A stretch of DNA of 64,000 bases. Source: Aliterella atlantica CENA595 (lineage in GTDB: Bacteria > Cyanobacteriota > Cyanobacteriia > Cyanobacteriales > Chroococcidiopsidaceae). The notes under the pieces are model-generated. The model was not told where the DNA came from, made no database searches, and saw nothing but the letters and a program-made list of their open reading frames with translations. This document shows positions 50,677-60,670 of the stretch, piece after piece (the first letter of the stretch is position 1; each line of letters opens with the position of its first letter). The stretch lies in the NCBI RefSeq assembly GCF_000952155.1, contig NZ_JYON01000017.1, positions 48,241 to 112,240 of the forward strand. Direction: 5' to 3'. The position numbers were made by a program, and so were the translations under genes.

Positions 50677-50906
50677 GTTGAGAAATCCTAATAGGTAAGA
50701 GCTTTAGCACCTATAGGCTTAAGTATTATCTAGTTTGCTAGGAAAAATCTTGGCGAAATAAAATTTAATGCTCTATTTCGCCGCTTAAAAATGCCAGTTT
50801 CTAGCTTGTTCAAAGCTTCTTAGCCGATCTGCTCGCTGCATTCAAATCTAATGTCGCATGAAAGTAAGCGATCGCCTAATGCTTAACTTAGATAACTTAT
50901 CTTTGA

Positions 50907-52457
50907 CTAATAGCCCAAATCGTGATATAGACTAATAATCTTAGCTGTAACTTCAGCAATACTCAAACCATCGGTACAAATTTCCATCGCATCAGCAGCT
51001 TTTTGCAAAGGAGCAAGTTCGCGGGTGCTATCGAGAAAATCGCGTTCGGCAATACTTTTTTCTAATTGCTCCAAAGTCAGAGTAACTTGCCCTTGATGCT
51101 CAAAATCTTGTTGACGACGACGCGCCCGTTCTCGAACAGACGCAGTTAAAAATATCTTTAGTTCCGCATTGGGAAAAACGTGAGTACCAATATCGCGCCC
51201 TTCAGCTACTAATCCGCCTTTTTGCCCCCAACGCTGTTGCTGGCGTAAAAGTTCTTGACGCACAGCACTTTGCGATGCAACTTTGCTCACATGGGCTGTA
51301 ACTTCTAAACTGCGAATATGTTGAGTAACTTCGCGATCGTTAATCCAAACGCGCACCGGATTTTCTAAGTCGGTACTGCTAGCTAGTTGAATTTGACAAC
51401 TACTAGCTAATTGGGCAATTGCTGGCAAATCGTTAATATCGATTCCAGAATCCAACACCAACCAAGTCAGCGCCCGATACATAGCACCCGTATCGAGATA
51501 AACCAAACCCAAAGCCGCCGCCACCTGACGTGCCACCGTAGATTTACCTGCACCAGCCGGACCATCAATCGCTACAATTGGCTGACGCGAGTTCAAAACT
51601 ATATTATCAATTAACCGCGCCGCACCAATGCGAGATGCGATCGCCAGCATTCCCTTATCCTCAATTTTTTCCAACGGCATCAATGTATTCGGATCTACCA
51701 ATTCCACATATTCAACAGCACTTATTATCGCTAATTCCTGTCTGACAATGGCAAGCAAATTTGCCGCTAAACGTTCTCCCGCTTTAAAAGCCTTTTCTGC
51801 TTGCTGCAAGCTCCGATACAAAACTGCTGCTTGCTCTTTCTGCTGGGGGGTTAAATACTGATTGCGCGAACTCATAGCTAGCCCTGATGGCTCCCTGAGC
51901 GTCGGACAACCAACAATCTGCACAGGAAAGTTCAAGTCTCGCACCAACCGCCGGATAATCGCTAATTGCTGCCCGTCTTTTTGCCCAAAATAAGCTTTAT
52001 CCGGCTGTACTAAGTTAAATAACTTAGTCACAATCGTAGCTACGCCTTGAAAATGCCCCGGTCTACTTTTGCCGCATAATACCGCCGTCATGCTCTCTGG
52101 AGGCACAACTTGACAAGCCGAAAGCAAACCCTCTTGCGCTCCTAATTCCTTAGCTGTAGGGGCAAAAATTGCATCTACCCCAGCGAGCTTGCATAAAATG
52201 CGATCGCTCTCTATCGTGCGAGGATAACTTTGATAATCTTCTGTAGGTCCAAATTGCAGCGGATTGACAAAAATACTCACAATTACAGTGCTATTTTCTT
52301 GCCTAGCCCGCTCGATTAAGCTTAAATGCCCAACGTGCAAAGATCCCATTGTCGGCACTAAACCGATAGAAGGTAAGGCACTTAGTCCTACCGATTGCTC
52401 TTTGCGGCGTAGTTCTAAGTAGCAACGCAAAGCTGCAATTGTCGCAAACAGGCGCAC
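50907..52457 (-). CDS. panC/cmk: Bifunctional pantoate-beta-alanine ligase / cytidylate kinase
   Basis: 516 residues starting at GTG with AGGAG six bases upstream. The N-terminal half (about 1-285) is PanC with VPTMGSLHVGHLSL, FVNPLQFGPTEDY and FGQKDGQQLAIIRR, making pantothenate. The C-terminal half (from about 292) is CMP kinase with IDGPAGAGKSTVAR and DTGAMYRALTWL. The fusion is common in cyanobacteria. Confidence 0.96.
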   Translation of the reverse strand: MRLFATIAALRCYLELRRKEQSVGLSALPSIGLVPTMGSLHVGHLSLIERARQENSTVIVSIFVNPLQFGPTEDYQSYPRTIESDRILCKLAGVDAIFAPTAKELGAQEGLLSACQVVPPESMTAVLCGKSRPGHFQGVATIVTKLFNLVQPDKAYFGQKDGQQLAIIRRLVRDLNFPVQIVGCPTLREPSGLAMSSRNQYLTPQQKEQAAVLYRSLQQAEKAFKAGERLAANLLAIVRQELAIISAVEYVELVDPNTLMPLEKIEDKGMLAIASRIGAARLIDNIVLNSRQPIVAIDGPAGAGKSTVARQVAAALGLVYLDTGAMYRALTWLVLDSGIDINDLPAIAQLASSCQIQLASSTDLENPVRVWINDREVTQHIRSLEVTAHVSKVASQSAVRQELLRQQQRWGQKGGLVAEGRDIGTHVFPNAELKIFLTASVRERARRRQQDFEHQGQVTLTLEQLEKSIAERDFLDSTRELAPLQKAADAMEICTDGLSIAEVTAKIISLYHDLGY

Positions 52458-52572
52458 CTAAATCTCCTAAAATTTTCTGGCTCCACCCGTTAGTTTATCT
52501 TTGTTTGCAGTAGCAAGTTAAAGGATAAAAAGCCGTGCGTAATATCTACCTCTTTTTATCCTTAACCTTTGT

Positions 52573-53595
52573 TTATCTACCCAAAACCTCAAGAGTTACA
52601 GGCGCTACTCCACTTTGCATCACGCCTACTATCCGCGCTGCTGCTGCAGATAGGTCAATAACTCGACCGCCAGTGAAAGGTCCTCTATCTGTAATTCTTA
52701 CAACTACAGAACGACCAGTGCGTGCATTTGTTACTCTCACTTTTGTACCAAAAGGTAGGCTGCGATGGGCAGCAGTTAGCGCATTCTGATTGAATCTCTC
52801 ACCGTTAGCAGTGCGCCGACCGTGAAAGCCAGGACCGTACCACGAAGCCATCCCCCGCGAACCAACCTTGACTGCTTGTGCAACTACTTGGGTTGCTTGC
52901 TTAATCACTTGCGGTTGGGGTTGTCCGCTAATTTCAGTTAAAGCTGGTGCATTACCTAACAGACGGCGCAGGCGATTGGTTACTTGCAGTGCATCTTTGG
53001 CTGCATCTTTGGTTGTATCTGCAAGCAAGGTGTCGTTGTTGATTTCAACTAATTCTTCACCGTCGACGTTGACAGAGTAGCGATCGCTAGCATTATTACC
53101 GCTTTTCCACCGCACTGCAATCTTATTTGCATCTAAGCCTTCTTGACTTAGCTGGTTGAGTTTCGCAGCTACTTGGGTTGCTCTTGCTACTGGTGCATTG
53201 TTTGCTGCCAAGTACGATGCTGCTTTTGTTGGTAGTTTGCCTACGCTAGCAACTTTTACTTGCTTTGTAGAGCTAGTTTTAGCTGTGCTTTCACCTACAA
53301 ATGTCAAAACAGGAATATTGCGAATGTAGAGTGTTGCTGCTTGACGAGTAGAGTCTAGGTTGTAGGTTTGAATTTTTGTTAGCTGCTCTTGAGTTGGAGA
53401 TTGGTACTGTCCCACCTTAACAGCATTCTTGACCGGATTCTTTTGTAAGTTCTTGGTTAACGTTGTTTGGCTGTTTTCCCCGACTTCATCAACTACTGGT
53501 GTCAATTGCGCGTAGCTCGATAATGGCAGTCCCAATGTTGCTGTAAGTAAGGTTGTAGCAGTCGTCCAGAAAATTTTGTTCTTCATGCGTCCCAT
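52573..53595 (-). CDS. rlpA: RlpA-family septal ring lytic transglycosylase-like lipoprotein/secreted protein
   Basis: 340 residues. A signal peptide (about 1-30, [18 protein letters not shown]) precedes a low-complexity middle and a C-terminal double-psi beta-barrel (about 245-340) with [34 protein letters not shown] and ITDRGPF, the catalytic signature of RlpA. No lipobox is seen. RlpA acts on glycan strands lacking peptides during division. The ATG at 53586 is an alternative start. Confidence 0.85.
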   Translation of the reverse strand: MGRMKNKIFWTTATTLLTATLGLPLSSYAQLTPVVDEVGENSQTTLTKNLQKNPVKNAVKVGQYQSPTQEQLTKIQTYNLDSTRQAATLYIRNIPVLTFVGESTAKTSSTKQVKVASVGKLPTKAASYLAANNAPVARATQVAAKLNQLSQEGLDANKIAVRWKSGNNASDRYSVNVDGEELVEINNDTLLADTTKDAAKDALQVTNRLRRLLGNAPALTEISGQPQPQVIKQATQVVAQAVKVGSRGMASWYGPGFHGRRTANGERFNQNALTAAHRSLPFGTKVRVTNARTGRSVVVRITDRGPFTGGRVIDLSAAAARIVGVMQSGVAPVTLEVLGR

Positions 53596-53946
53596 GTAAT
53601 TGACACTTCTAGTTTGCAGTTGAGCCGGAATGGGATGTGTTGCACGCTGGCAATTGATTATTTCCCAAACTCGTACTCGTTACGTGTTTGCTTTTTTAAT
53701 TAACGACTGCAACAGACTAGCACGAAGTTTTTAGCTAGGGGATCAGTAATCCAACGCAATAGATAGAAATTTAATCATTCTTTTGACTGAGGGCGATCGG
53801 GCAAATGCAGACTAAATAAATATTTCAGGCTTTTCCGTATTACGGACATCCTTAACAAAAATTAATAAAACTTTACCAATTTGTTACATGAAAAGAAGAC
53901 AGTAAAATACAACACTGGCGATCGCAATTAAGGTATTTCCCATCTC
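53596..53946. other. Divergent region rlpA / purM
   Basis: About 350 AT-rich bases hold the promoters of two divergent genes. The purM promoter-like pair is at 53881-53908. No other structure was seen. Confidence 0.5.
53881..53908 (+). promoter_or_regulatory. Sigma-70-type promoter candidate for purM
   Basis: TTGTTA (53881-53886) and TAAAAT (53903-53908) are separated by 16 bases, placing a start about 30 bases before the ATG of purM. The match is good for a cyanobacterial housekeeping promoter. Confidence 0.5.
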
Positions 53947-54972
53947 ATGGATTATAGAGCAGCAGGGGTAGATGTAGAGGCTGGCAGAGCTTTTGTAGAG
54001 CGCATCCGCAACTTAGTACACAGCACTCACAGACCAGAAGTAATCGGCGGCTTGGGTGGCTTTAGCGGATGCTTTCAATTGCCATCCGGTTTTCAAGAAC
54101 CAGTTTTAGTTTCTGGGACTGATGGCGTAGGCACAAAATTAAAGTTAGCCCAAACTATTGGCTGTCATCACACCGTAGGAATAGATTTAGTAGCAATGTG
54201 TGTCAATGACGTATTGACGACAGGCGCAGAACCATTATTTTTTCTCGACTACCTAGCAACGGGAAAGTTAAAACCAGAACAACTAACTAACGTAGTTTCT
54301 GGGATAACCGCAGGCTGCAAAATGGCTGGTTGTGCGTTATTAGGGGGAGAAACAGCCGAAATGCCTGGTTTTTATCAGCCAGGGGAGTATGACTTAGCAG
54401 GCTTTTGTGTCGGGATTGTCGAGAAAAGCCGGATGTTGAACACCTCTCAAGTAAAAATTGGCGATATAGCGATCGCCTTAGCTAGCGACGGCGTACACAG
54501 CAACGGTTTTAGTTTAGTTCGGAAAATAGTTGATGACAGTCAATACAATTGGAGCGATCGCTTAGAATTTAGCAGAGATAAAACCATAGGTGAATTTTTA
54601 CTTACACCTACGCGAATATACGTAAAACCAATATTAGCAGCGTTAGCACAAGGGGTAGAAATTCACGGTATGGCGCACATTACAGGCGGCGGGTTGCCAG
54701 AAAATTTACCTCGCGCTCTAGGCGAAAATCAATCTATCCGCATCAATAATAGCTGGGAAATTCCCCCAATATTTAACTGGTTAGCCGAGGTTGGCGCTGT
54801 AGATAATACAGCGATGTTTAATACATTTAACATGGGTATTGGCTTCGTCGTGCTCATACCACCAGAGCAAGTAGAACAAGCGATCGCCCACTTTGAGTCT
54901 CAAGAAATTGCTGCCTATGCGATCGCAGAGGTAATAAATGGTACTGGCGAAATTGAGGGATTATTTAATTGA
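53947..54972 (+). CDS. purM: Phosphoribosylformylglycinamidine cyclo-ligase (AIR synthetase)
   Basis: 341 residues, standard length. It starts [19 protein letters not shown]. The PurM signature regions are [33 protein letters not shown] and [13 protein letters not shown], plus [13 protein letters not shown]. It makes aminoimidazole ribotide, a branch point toward purines and, via ThiC (25915), thiamin. It is a single-gene unit here. Confidence 0.97.
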   Translation: MDYRAAGVDVEAGRAFVERIRNLVHSTHRPEVIGGLGGFSGCFQLPSGFQEPVLVSGTDGVGTKLKLAQTIGCHHTVGIDLVAMCVNDVLTTGAEPLFFLDYLATGKLKPEQLTNVVSGITAGCKMAGCALLGGETAEMPGFYQPGEYDLAGFCVGIVEKSRMLNTSQVKIGDIAIALASDGVHSNGFSLVRKIVDDSQYNWSDRLEFSRDKTIGEFLLTPTRIYVKPILAALAQGVEIHGMAHITGGGLPENLPRALGENQSIRINNSWEIPPIFNWLAEVGAVDNTAMFNTFNMGIGFVVLIPPEQVEQAIAHFESQEIAAYAIAEVINGTGEIEGLFN

Positions 54973-54977
54973 CAGCC

Positions 54978-55006
54978 GTAGGGTGCGTTTTCAAAACGCA
55001 CCCTAC
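54978..55006. repeat. Palindromic repeat, second copy of the 395-425 family
   Basis: The arms GTAGGGTGCGTTTT and AAAACGCACCCTAC are perfect complements of 14 bases with almost no loop. It begins five bases after the purM stop. Confidence 0.8.
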
Positions 55007-55054
55007 CAATCTAGACAAAATTCGCCATTGCTTGTATGTTGATGTAAAATAAAT

Positions 55055-55160
55055 AACAATCTCAGAGTTTAACCTGGAAGCATCACCTTTATTCTTAAGC
55101 GCCTAAATACGGGAATTAACCCTATAGGCAAAGGCTCCTGTAAATGGAGCCTTTATTTTT
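55055..55160 (+). ncRNA. Candidate small RNA downstream of purM
   Basis: About 100 bases follow a promoter-like pair (TTGCTT near 55028, TAAATA near 55050). The segment includes a small GGG-AATTAA-CCC hairpin and ends in a strong rho-independent terminator (55130-55160). It lies between convergent purM and phoX and does not overlap an open frame. It may instead be the 3-prime UTR of purM. It is not a family I can name. Confidence 0.35.
55130..55160 (+). terminator. Rho-independent terminator
   Basis: AAAGGCTCC (55130-55138) pairs with GGAGCCTTT (55146-55154) around TGTAAAT, followed by ATTTTT. It is the best terminator in the window, on the plus strand. Confidence 0.85.
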
Positions 55161-55275
55161 CCAACTGCAGCGATCGCCACGACGAAAAGGTTTAGTATCA
55201 AAACATACTAAAATTTAAGTCAAACCGCCTCTGCACAATTGGTAATTTTGTCCGTAATTACGAATTACGAATTAT

Positions 55276-57678
55276 TTAAGGCGATCGCCTAACCTGAATA
55301 CCAATTACCGACGGACGAGGAGCGCCTAAAGCATTGCCTTGGATATTACTGGGCCAATTGCTACCGCGCGGCAAAGTTCGATTTTGGGTAAACAAAGTAC
55401 CATCCAAATTCAACATCTCAATATCGCGGTTAAGCGTAGCTTGAGGATTAAACGGACAATCTTCGCCTGGGTGCTGGATAGAAATAATTAGCGTATCACC
55501 GACAAAAGTAGGTCCTGTCATCTCGCAGCGCGGCGGACCGTAAGCAAATGGTACTACTTCGCCCGCATCTGGTCCGCGAGTAGGAATATAAAACAGCCAG
55601 TTATTGCCAAATATACCAACTAAGTCAGAAGTAGCAGCATTTTTATCTGCATCAGTTTGACTGGTTGAAGTTGCACCTACTACCGAATGTTCAATCAACT
55701 TAGGTTCGGCAGTAGCACCAACATCAAAGCCATTGTGAGAACCTGTAGACATATCAGTTACGCCCCAAACATTGCCTTGTTTGTCAAAAACTAAGTTGTC
55801 TACATTGGCAAAACCCGAACCAATTTTTGTACCTGCTTCGCCACCTTTAGCAAATCGCTGCCAACGGAAAGATAGCCCAGTACCGTCAGCACTATCTTCA
55901 GTGATTTTAAATAGTTCTCCTGAAGGTTGAGCATCATTGACAGCGCTAGTGTACTTAGAAACTACAAAAATCCGCGAGTCGGGATAACCATCGCTACCAG
56001 GTGCGCCATCAGTATAGGCAATATATACTTCCTTAGTGCGGGGATGAACTTCTAAGTCTTCTGGGCGTGCGGTGGGCGATCCTCCGACTAAATTGGCTGC
56101 CAAGAAAGCATCACATAGCATAGCGCCTTGAGTTGGATAAAAATCTGCTAATCGCTTGTTGCGGTAAGCTGGCAGCACGTCAGCTTCAGCATAGGATGTA
56201 GTTGCACCTGTTATAGAGTTACTGGCAGTGTTGATAGTGACAGATAAAGCACCGCCATCAGTAGTTTGCCCTGCTACTCCATTGCGGCGAGGAAGGCGCA
56301 CAAGTCCGTTATTAGTGGCTTTACCTAATTTGGCAACTTCTACTGCAGAAATTTCTGAGGGAGTATTGGGATTAGTTGGAGTATTTAGTTCTAGAGGAAT
56401 CCATTTACCCGTACCATTAGCGTTGTAACGCGCTACATAAAGAGTGCCAGATTCAAATAAGTTACTGTTGTTTTTATCTTTAGGTTCAGTTATGTTACCC
56501 GCGCTGACAAATTTGTAAGTATGTCCGCCTCGGCGATCGTCACCCATATATGCCACTAATTTTTTGCCTCTTTCCACGCGCATCGTAATGTTTTCGTGGC
56601 GGAAGCGACCTAAAGCGGTATGCTTGCGGGGGCGATAGTTAGGATCGGCAGGATCGATCTCTACTATCCAGCCATATTTTTCGCCAACCATACCAAATTC
56701 AGCCCCACTAGAGCCAGTAATGTACTCTGTTTGAGTACCATTTGGTTTCACGGCTTCTTGCACGCCCACAAAGAGACTTTTACTACCTTGGAAGTTTTCT
56801 TCCGCACTCAAAATTCTGCCCCAAGGTGTCGTTCCACCAGAACAATTGTGTCCCGTACCAATAATTTTGTTACCCAAGCCATCGCTACTAATTGGGAAAA
56901 CTTCTTTAGCCGCCGCCCCCGTACCGATTAAGTAATTACGATCGCCTTTTTGGTAGCTTTTTGTCCCCCAAGATGTCACGTGCTTATAGGCATCTGTGCG
57001 ATCGCTATTAATCCCCAAACCAGAAAGCGTATGAAGGCGGCGATTATTGCGATCGCTTACCACGCTAAAGCGTCCGTTGCGATCGCGTCTAGCAATCCGC
57101 ACTACCGATCCGCCCATATTATACAAAAATTCCCCTAACAGCGTTCGATCTACAGCAGTAGGCGCGTAACCAACAACAGCGGGGAATGATTCGGGGAAGC
57201 CAGCAACATCTTCAGGGCTATCAGGCGCTAGCGCCGTAATTGGATAGCTGACGTATTCGTGATTTACCCATAAGTAGCCGTCGTTGTCACCATAAATGGG
57301 GACAAAGCCTGTATAGTCGCAGTTGTAGCCAAAATATTCTTCTTTGTTGGCAAATACGCGATCGCCCCAACTGACAATTACATAGCGATCGTATTCTGGC
57401 GGAACTACTACATCATCAATAATCGTATATTTAGTTAGTCTAGTATCTTGAGTAGCATTTAATACATTTCCTTGCCCAATACCTGTAGCATAGTAACTAT
57501 TTTGCTCTTGGTAGATAGGCAAAGGATGAGGCAAACGTATGGGCGTAAATCTACGGGATACAACTGCATTGGCTGCGCCGCTATCTAAAAGGTTTTCTCC
57601 TACAACTGGTGCTATTACAGCGCTGCCAGCACTTGCGCCAAAGAAAATTAGTAGCTGTCTTCGAGTCAGGTTGGACAT
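55276..57678 (-). CDS. phoX: PhoX-family alkaline phosphatase, TAT-exported
   Basis: 800 residues. The N-terminus carries a twin-arginine signal (SNLTRRQLLIFFGASAGSA). The body matches PhoX/DUF839: DNDGYLWVNHEYVSYP, NCSGGTTPWGRILSAEENFQG, PRKHTALGRFRHE, YMGDDRRGGHTYKFVS and ARPEDLEVHPRTKEVYIAYT. PhoX uses iron and calcium to release phosphate from organic esters in the periplasm. A Pho-box-like triplet lies upstream, and a kinase/regulator cluster precedes it on the same strand. Confidence 0.92.
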   Translation of the reverse strand: MSNLTRRQLLIFFGASAGSAVIAPVVGENLLDSGAANAVVSRRFTPIRLPHPLPIYQEQNSYYATGIGQGNVLNATQDTRLTKYTIIDDVVVPPEYDRYVIVSWGDRVFANKEEYFGYNCDYTGFVPIYGDNDGYLWVNHEYVSYPITALAPDSPEDVAGFPESFPAVVGYAPTAVDRTLLGEFLYNMGGSVVRIARRDRNGRFSVVSDRNNRRLHTLSGLGINSDRTDAYKHVTSWGTKSYQKGDRNYLIGTGAAAKEVFPISSDGLGNKIIGTGHNCSGGTTPWGRILSAEENFQGSKSLFVGVQEAVKPNGTQTEYITGSSGAEFGMVGEKYGWIVEIDPADPNYRPRKHTALGRFRHENITMRVERGKKLVAYMGDDRRGGHTYKFVSAGNITEPKDKNNSNLFESGTLYVARYNANGTGKWIPLELNTPTNPNTPSEISAVEVAKLGKATNNGLVRLPRRNGVAGQTTDGGALSVTINTASNSITGATTSYAEADVLPAYRNKRLADFYPTQGAMLCDAFLAANLVGGSPTARPEDLEVHPRTKEVYIAYTDGAPGSDGYPDSRIFVVSKYTSAVNDAQPSGELFKITEDSADGTGLSFRWQRFAKGGEAGTKIGSGFANVDNLVFDKQGNVWGVTDMSTGSHNGFDVGATAEPKLIEHSVVGATSTSQTDADKNAATSDLVGIFGNNWLFYIPTRGPDAGEVVPFAYGPPRCEMTGPTFVGDTLIISIQHPGEDCPFNPQATLNRDIEMLNLDGTLFTQNRTLPRGSNWPSNIQGNALGAPRPSVIGIQVRRSP

Positions 57679-57790
57679 GAAGCTCTCTCTTTAATTGCTT
57701 TAATTGCGAGAATTTACAGTTGAAAAATGCTTGCTACTAGCAAAGATTGCGTTTATACACGTAGGCAAGCTTTGATACGATAATCCTGCA

Positions 57791-57821
57791 AGATTAAAAT
57801 TAGTTAATCTTGGGGTTAACG
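57791..57821 (-). promoter_or_regulatory. Pho-box-like repeats upstream of phoX
   Basis: On the minus strand three TTAA(C/T)-type units appear in GTTAACCCCAAG, ATTAACTAAT and TTTTAATCTT, spaced 12 and 10 bases apart. Known cyanobacterial PhoB boxes use an 11-base period, so the match is imperfect. It lies about 115-145 bases before the phoX start. Confidence 0.3.
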
Positions 57822-57914
57822 CCGGATCAAATTTTGGCGATTTCAACTCCCGCTGGCTTAATGTATGGCAGAAGGCAGAAGGAAAAATGCAGACAATACA
57901 GATCGATCGTGAAG

Positions 57915-58295
57915 CTAAATTTGCCACCCCAAAGTGTCAGCAATCTGATTTGCTAGTTGTAATGGATCGAAAGGTTTAGCGATCGCGCCCACAACACCTA
58001 GGCGAGCGTAGCTTTCACGGTCAACAGGCTGTACTTTGGCAGTTAACAAAACCACAGGAATCGCTTGAGTGGCTGGATTCTCTTGTAGCTTCCGAAACAA
58101 AGCAATTCCATCGAGATCGGGCATCATTACATCTAACAAAATGGCATCGGGCTGTTGAGTATGGGCTTTTTGCAAGCCCTCGCTGCCCGATTGTGCCGTT
58201 AATACTGTCCAACCGCCTAGTTTTCTCAAACACGTCTCAATCACTCTAGAAAGGCGTTGTTCATCGTCAATTAGGAGAATGCATTTGGATGGCAT
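57915..58295 (-). CDS. Single-domain response regulator (receiver)
   Basis: From the ATG at 58295, 126 residues. It begins MPSKCILLIDDEQRLSRVIE (acidic pair), with phospho-acceptor Asp in AILLDVMMPDLDG, Thr in VVLLTAKV and Lys in GAIAKPFDP. No output domain. It sits 150 bases after the kinase gene on the same strand and is likely part of its phosphorelay. Confidence 0.88.
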   Translation of the reverse strand: MPSKCILLIDDEQRLSRVIETCLRKLGGWTVLTAQSGSEGLQKAHTQQPDAILLDVMMPDLDGIALFRKLQENPATQAIPVVLLTAKVQPVDRESYARLGVVGAIAKPFDPLQLANQIADTLGWQI

Positions 58296-58445
58296 TTGCA
58301 AGGGAGTGGGAAGTAAAGAGGTAGTTGGAGGTGGCAAATTGTTCGCAAGATTACAGCATCGATCGCTTGTTTTTCTCTATCACGGGAATTAAATACAGCA
58401 AGTTTTCATGGGCAATTTTTGCTGGCAGCGAAATCGCGATCGCCC

Positions 58446-60659
58446 TTATTGAACCAGCGGTATGGTAAAACAGAATGCGCTACCCTGCCCTAAAACGCTT
58501 TCAGCCCAGATTTGCCCGCCGTGTAGTTGCACGATCGTGCGACAAATGGCTAGCCCCAAACCTGTCCCACCTTTTTGCCGAGAGTCTGATGCATCAATTT
58601 GTTGAAACCGTTCAAAGATAGTTGCTAATTTATCGGCAGGAATACCGCGTCCAGTATCTTTGACGGTAAATAAAAGTTCGGGAGTTGGTGATTGGTAATT
58701 GGTAATTGGTAGTTGTGTTTTCTCCCCCAACTTCCCCAGCGCCCTCACCTCTGTTTCCCCGACTCCCGACTCCCGACTCCCCAAATCTGCACTCAGCCAA
58801 ACCGTTGCACCTGGGGATGAGAACTTGATGGCGTTGCTTAATAAATTAACTAGAGTTTGAATTATTCGGTCGGGATCGACGTAAATTTGCCGCGATCGCA
58901 GCGTGAAAGACAGTGTTACATTGTTTTGTTCTGTAACAAGCTGAAGGCTTTCGACTGACTGGCGCATGAGTGCGGCAGCATCGCACCATCGTTTAATTAA
59001 AGTCAGTTTGTGGGATTCTAGCCGCTCTAAATCGAGAATGTCATTCACCAAGCGCACCAAGCGTTCTGTATCAAGCGAGGCAATTTCTAGCATTTCTTGG
59101 GCTGTTTCTGGCTCGTCAACCAGAAGTCCGGCAGAAAGTAACCCGATAGCACCGCGAATCGAAGCTAGTGGCGTGCGTAGTTCGTGGCTGACAACAGAAA
59201 TAAACTCGTTTTTCATTTTTTCTACGGCGCGAATTTCGGTGATGTCTTCGATTGTGCCGACATAACCGATCGCATTACTGCAAGAAAAAATCGGCGCTAC
59301 CTTAACTCGACCAAATCGAACTGTGCCATCGGGATGCAAATAACGCACCTCACCAGAAAATTCTTGATGCGCCGCCACTGCTGGCAACCATTGCGACCAA
59401 AGCGGCGCTACATCATCAGGATGAATAAACTTCCGCCAGCCTGTTCCCAATGCTTCGTCAAACGTAAAACCACAAATTTCCCCAGCGCGAGGATTGGTGT
59501 AAGTACAACTTCCTTGAGGATCTAATCTAAAAATACCTACGGGTAAAGCTTCATTGAGAAAGCGCAACTCAGCTTCGCGGCGGCGCAGTTCCTTCTCAGC
59601 TTGTTTGCGATCGCTAATATCAGAGAAAGTGACTACGCCTGCGGTCACATTACCTGTTGCATTGCGGATGGGCGCAGAGCTAACGAGCATTGTCCCCCGC
59701 GTACCATCCCCACCCAAAAAATCGATCTCTTCTTCGATAACTACTTCCCCAGTCAGGATTGACCGAGCTAGGGGCAACTCTTGCGGATTGTAGGGTCGTC
59801 CGTCTTGGTGGAAACTTTTGTATTCGCGATACTGCTCGACGTTATCAACAGCCAGGAAAGAATGTCGCCAGATCTGCTCTACTTGCTGGTTTCCCAAGAT
59901 TAGCTTGCCAGAAGGAGCTTCGGCGATAATTACTCCCGCAGGCATCTGCTGCAGCACTGTTTCTAGCAATCCCCGTTCTGTCTGCACCTGCTGCAAAAGT
60001 TGCAAATTTTTTCTCTGCGCCCGCTTGCGGGAGGTGATATCGCTATTGACTAAATAGTAAACGACACAAATGAGTGCCAAACTCAGCAATAAAAGAATTA
60101 AAAATGCTTGTGTCGTCAGTTGGGCGATCGCTCGGTAATCTCTAATCCGACGCTCTAATAACTGGTTCTCTTCTTGCTTCATCTCGCTAATCGAAGCACG
60201 AATAGCATCCATTTGCTGTTTGCCCTGACCGGAAAAGATAATCTGCACTGCTGGCTCAAACCCTTCATTGCTTCGCAAGGCAATAGTTTTCGCCATCAAA
60301 CCTAGTTTTGCCTCGATCTGTCGTTCGAGCAATTCGTGCCGACGCTGTTGCTCTGGGTTATCTGCGATCGATGCTTTAAGTTGCTGGAGCCGCGTGTCAA
60401 TTTGGGCGATCGCCGAGTGATAGGGTTCTAAATAGCGATCGTCACCCGTGAGTAGGTAGCCCCGTTGCCCAGTTTCGGCATCCGTCATGTTCGAGAGTAT
60501 TGTTTCTAGTTCCAACAGCACCTCATGAGTATGTTGTACCCAACGGCTTGCTACGTTCTGCCTCAGCGGAATTTGTACTAAGATCGCCCCAGTAATGCTG
60601 ACTATTGTTATTGTCGCGATAAAGCCGATGGAAATCTTGCTCAAGACAGACAATTTCAT
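58446..60659 (-). CDS. Membrane histidine kinase, CHASE3-PAS-PAS-HisKA-HATPase
   Basis: From the ATG at 60659, 737 residues (a TTG five codons earlier would overlap the regulator stop). A helix (about 10-28) and a second (about 185-205) bracket a CHASE3 sensor (TDAETGQRGYLLTGDDRYL). Two PAS domains follow (about 225-350 and 360-485). The HisKA box is VSHELRTPLASIRG, the N box NLLSNAIKFSSPG, the G1 box VKDTGRGIPADKL and G2 GGTGLGLAIC. A repeat-derived insert of about 35 residues lies between the N and G1 boxes. It follows the large response regulator by 11 bases, so the two form an operon. Confidence 0.93.
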   Translation of the reverse strand: MKLSVLSKISIGFIATITIVSITGAILVQIPLRQNVASRWVQHTHEVLLELETILSNMTDAETGQRGYLLTGDDRYLEPYHSAIAQIDTRLQQLKASIADNPEQQRRHELLERQIEAKLGLMAKTIALRSNEGFEPAVQIIFSGQGKQQMDAIRASISEMKQEENQLLERRIRDYRAIAQLTTQAFLILLLLSLALICVVYYLVNSDITSRKRAQRKNLQLLQQVQTERGLLETVLQQMPAGVIIAEAPSGKLILGNQQVEQIWRHSFLAVDNVEQYREYKSFHQDGRPYNPQELPLARSILTGEVVIEEEIDFLGGDGTRGTMLVSSAPIRNATGNVTAGVVTFSDISDRKQAEKELRRREAELRFLNEALPVGIFRLDPQGSCTYTNPRAGEICGFTFDEALGTGWRKFIHPDDVAPLWSQWLPAVAAHQEFSGEVRYLHPDGTVRFGRVKVAPIFSCSNAIGYVGTIEDITEIRAVEKMKNEFISVVSHELRTPLASIRGAIGLLSAGLLVDEPETAQEMLEIASLDTERLVRLVNDILDLERLESHKLTLIKRWCDAAALMRQSVESLQLVTEQNNVTLSFTLRSRQIYVDPDRIIQTLVNLLSNAIKFSSPGATVWLSADLGSRESGVGETEVRALGKLGEKTQLPITNYQSPTPELLFTVKDTGRGIPADKLATIFERFQQIDASDSRQKGGTGLGLAICRTIVQLHGGQIWAESVLGQGSAFCFTIPLVQ
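58681..58784. repeat. Repeat-derived insert in the kinase ATPase domain
   Basis: Tandem GGGAGTCGGGAGTCGGGAGTC units and TTACCAATTACCAATTACCA units (read on the minus strand) are fused and read in frame for about 35 residues (GSRESGVGETEV to NYQSPTPE). Both unit types are typical of extragenic repeats in cyanobacteria. They are foreign to the HATPase domain, which normally joins directly across this point. Confidence 0.8.
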
Positions 60660-60670
60660 GGGGATTTGAC

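Noticed and set aside
55055..55160. 6S RNA or Yfr family RNA
   Set aside because: The length and sequence do not show the open central bulge of 6S RNA or the known Yfr core motifs, so I left it as an unnamed candidate.
57700..57927. Small minus-strand frame between phoX and the receiver gene
   Set aside because: It overlaps the receiver's end and has a Ser/Cys/Pro-rich composition without domain or ribosome site.
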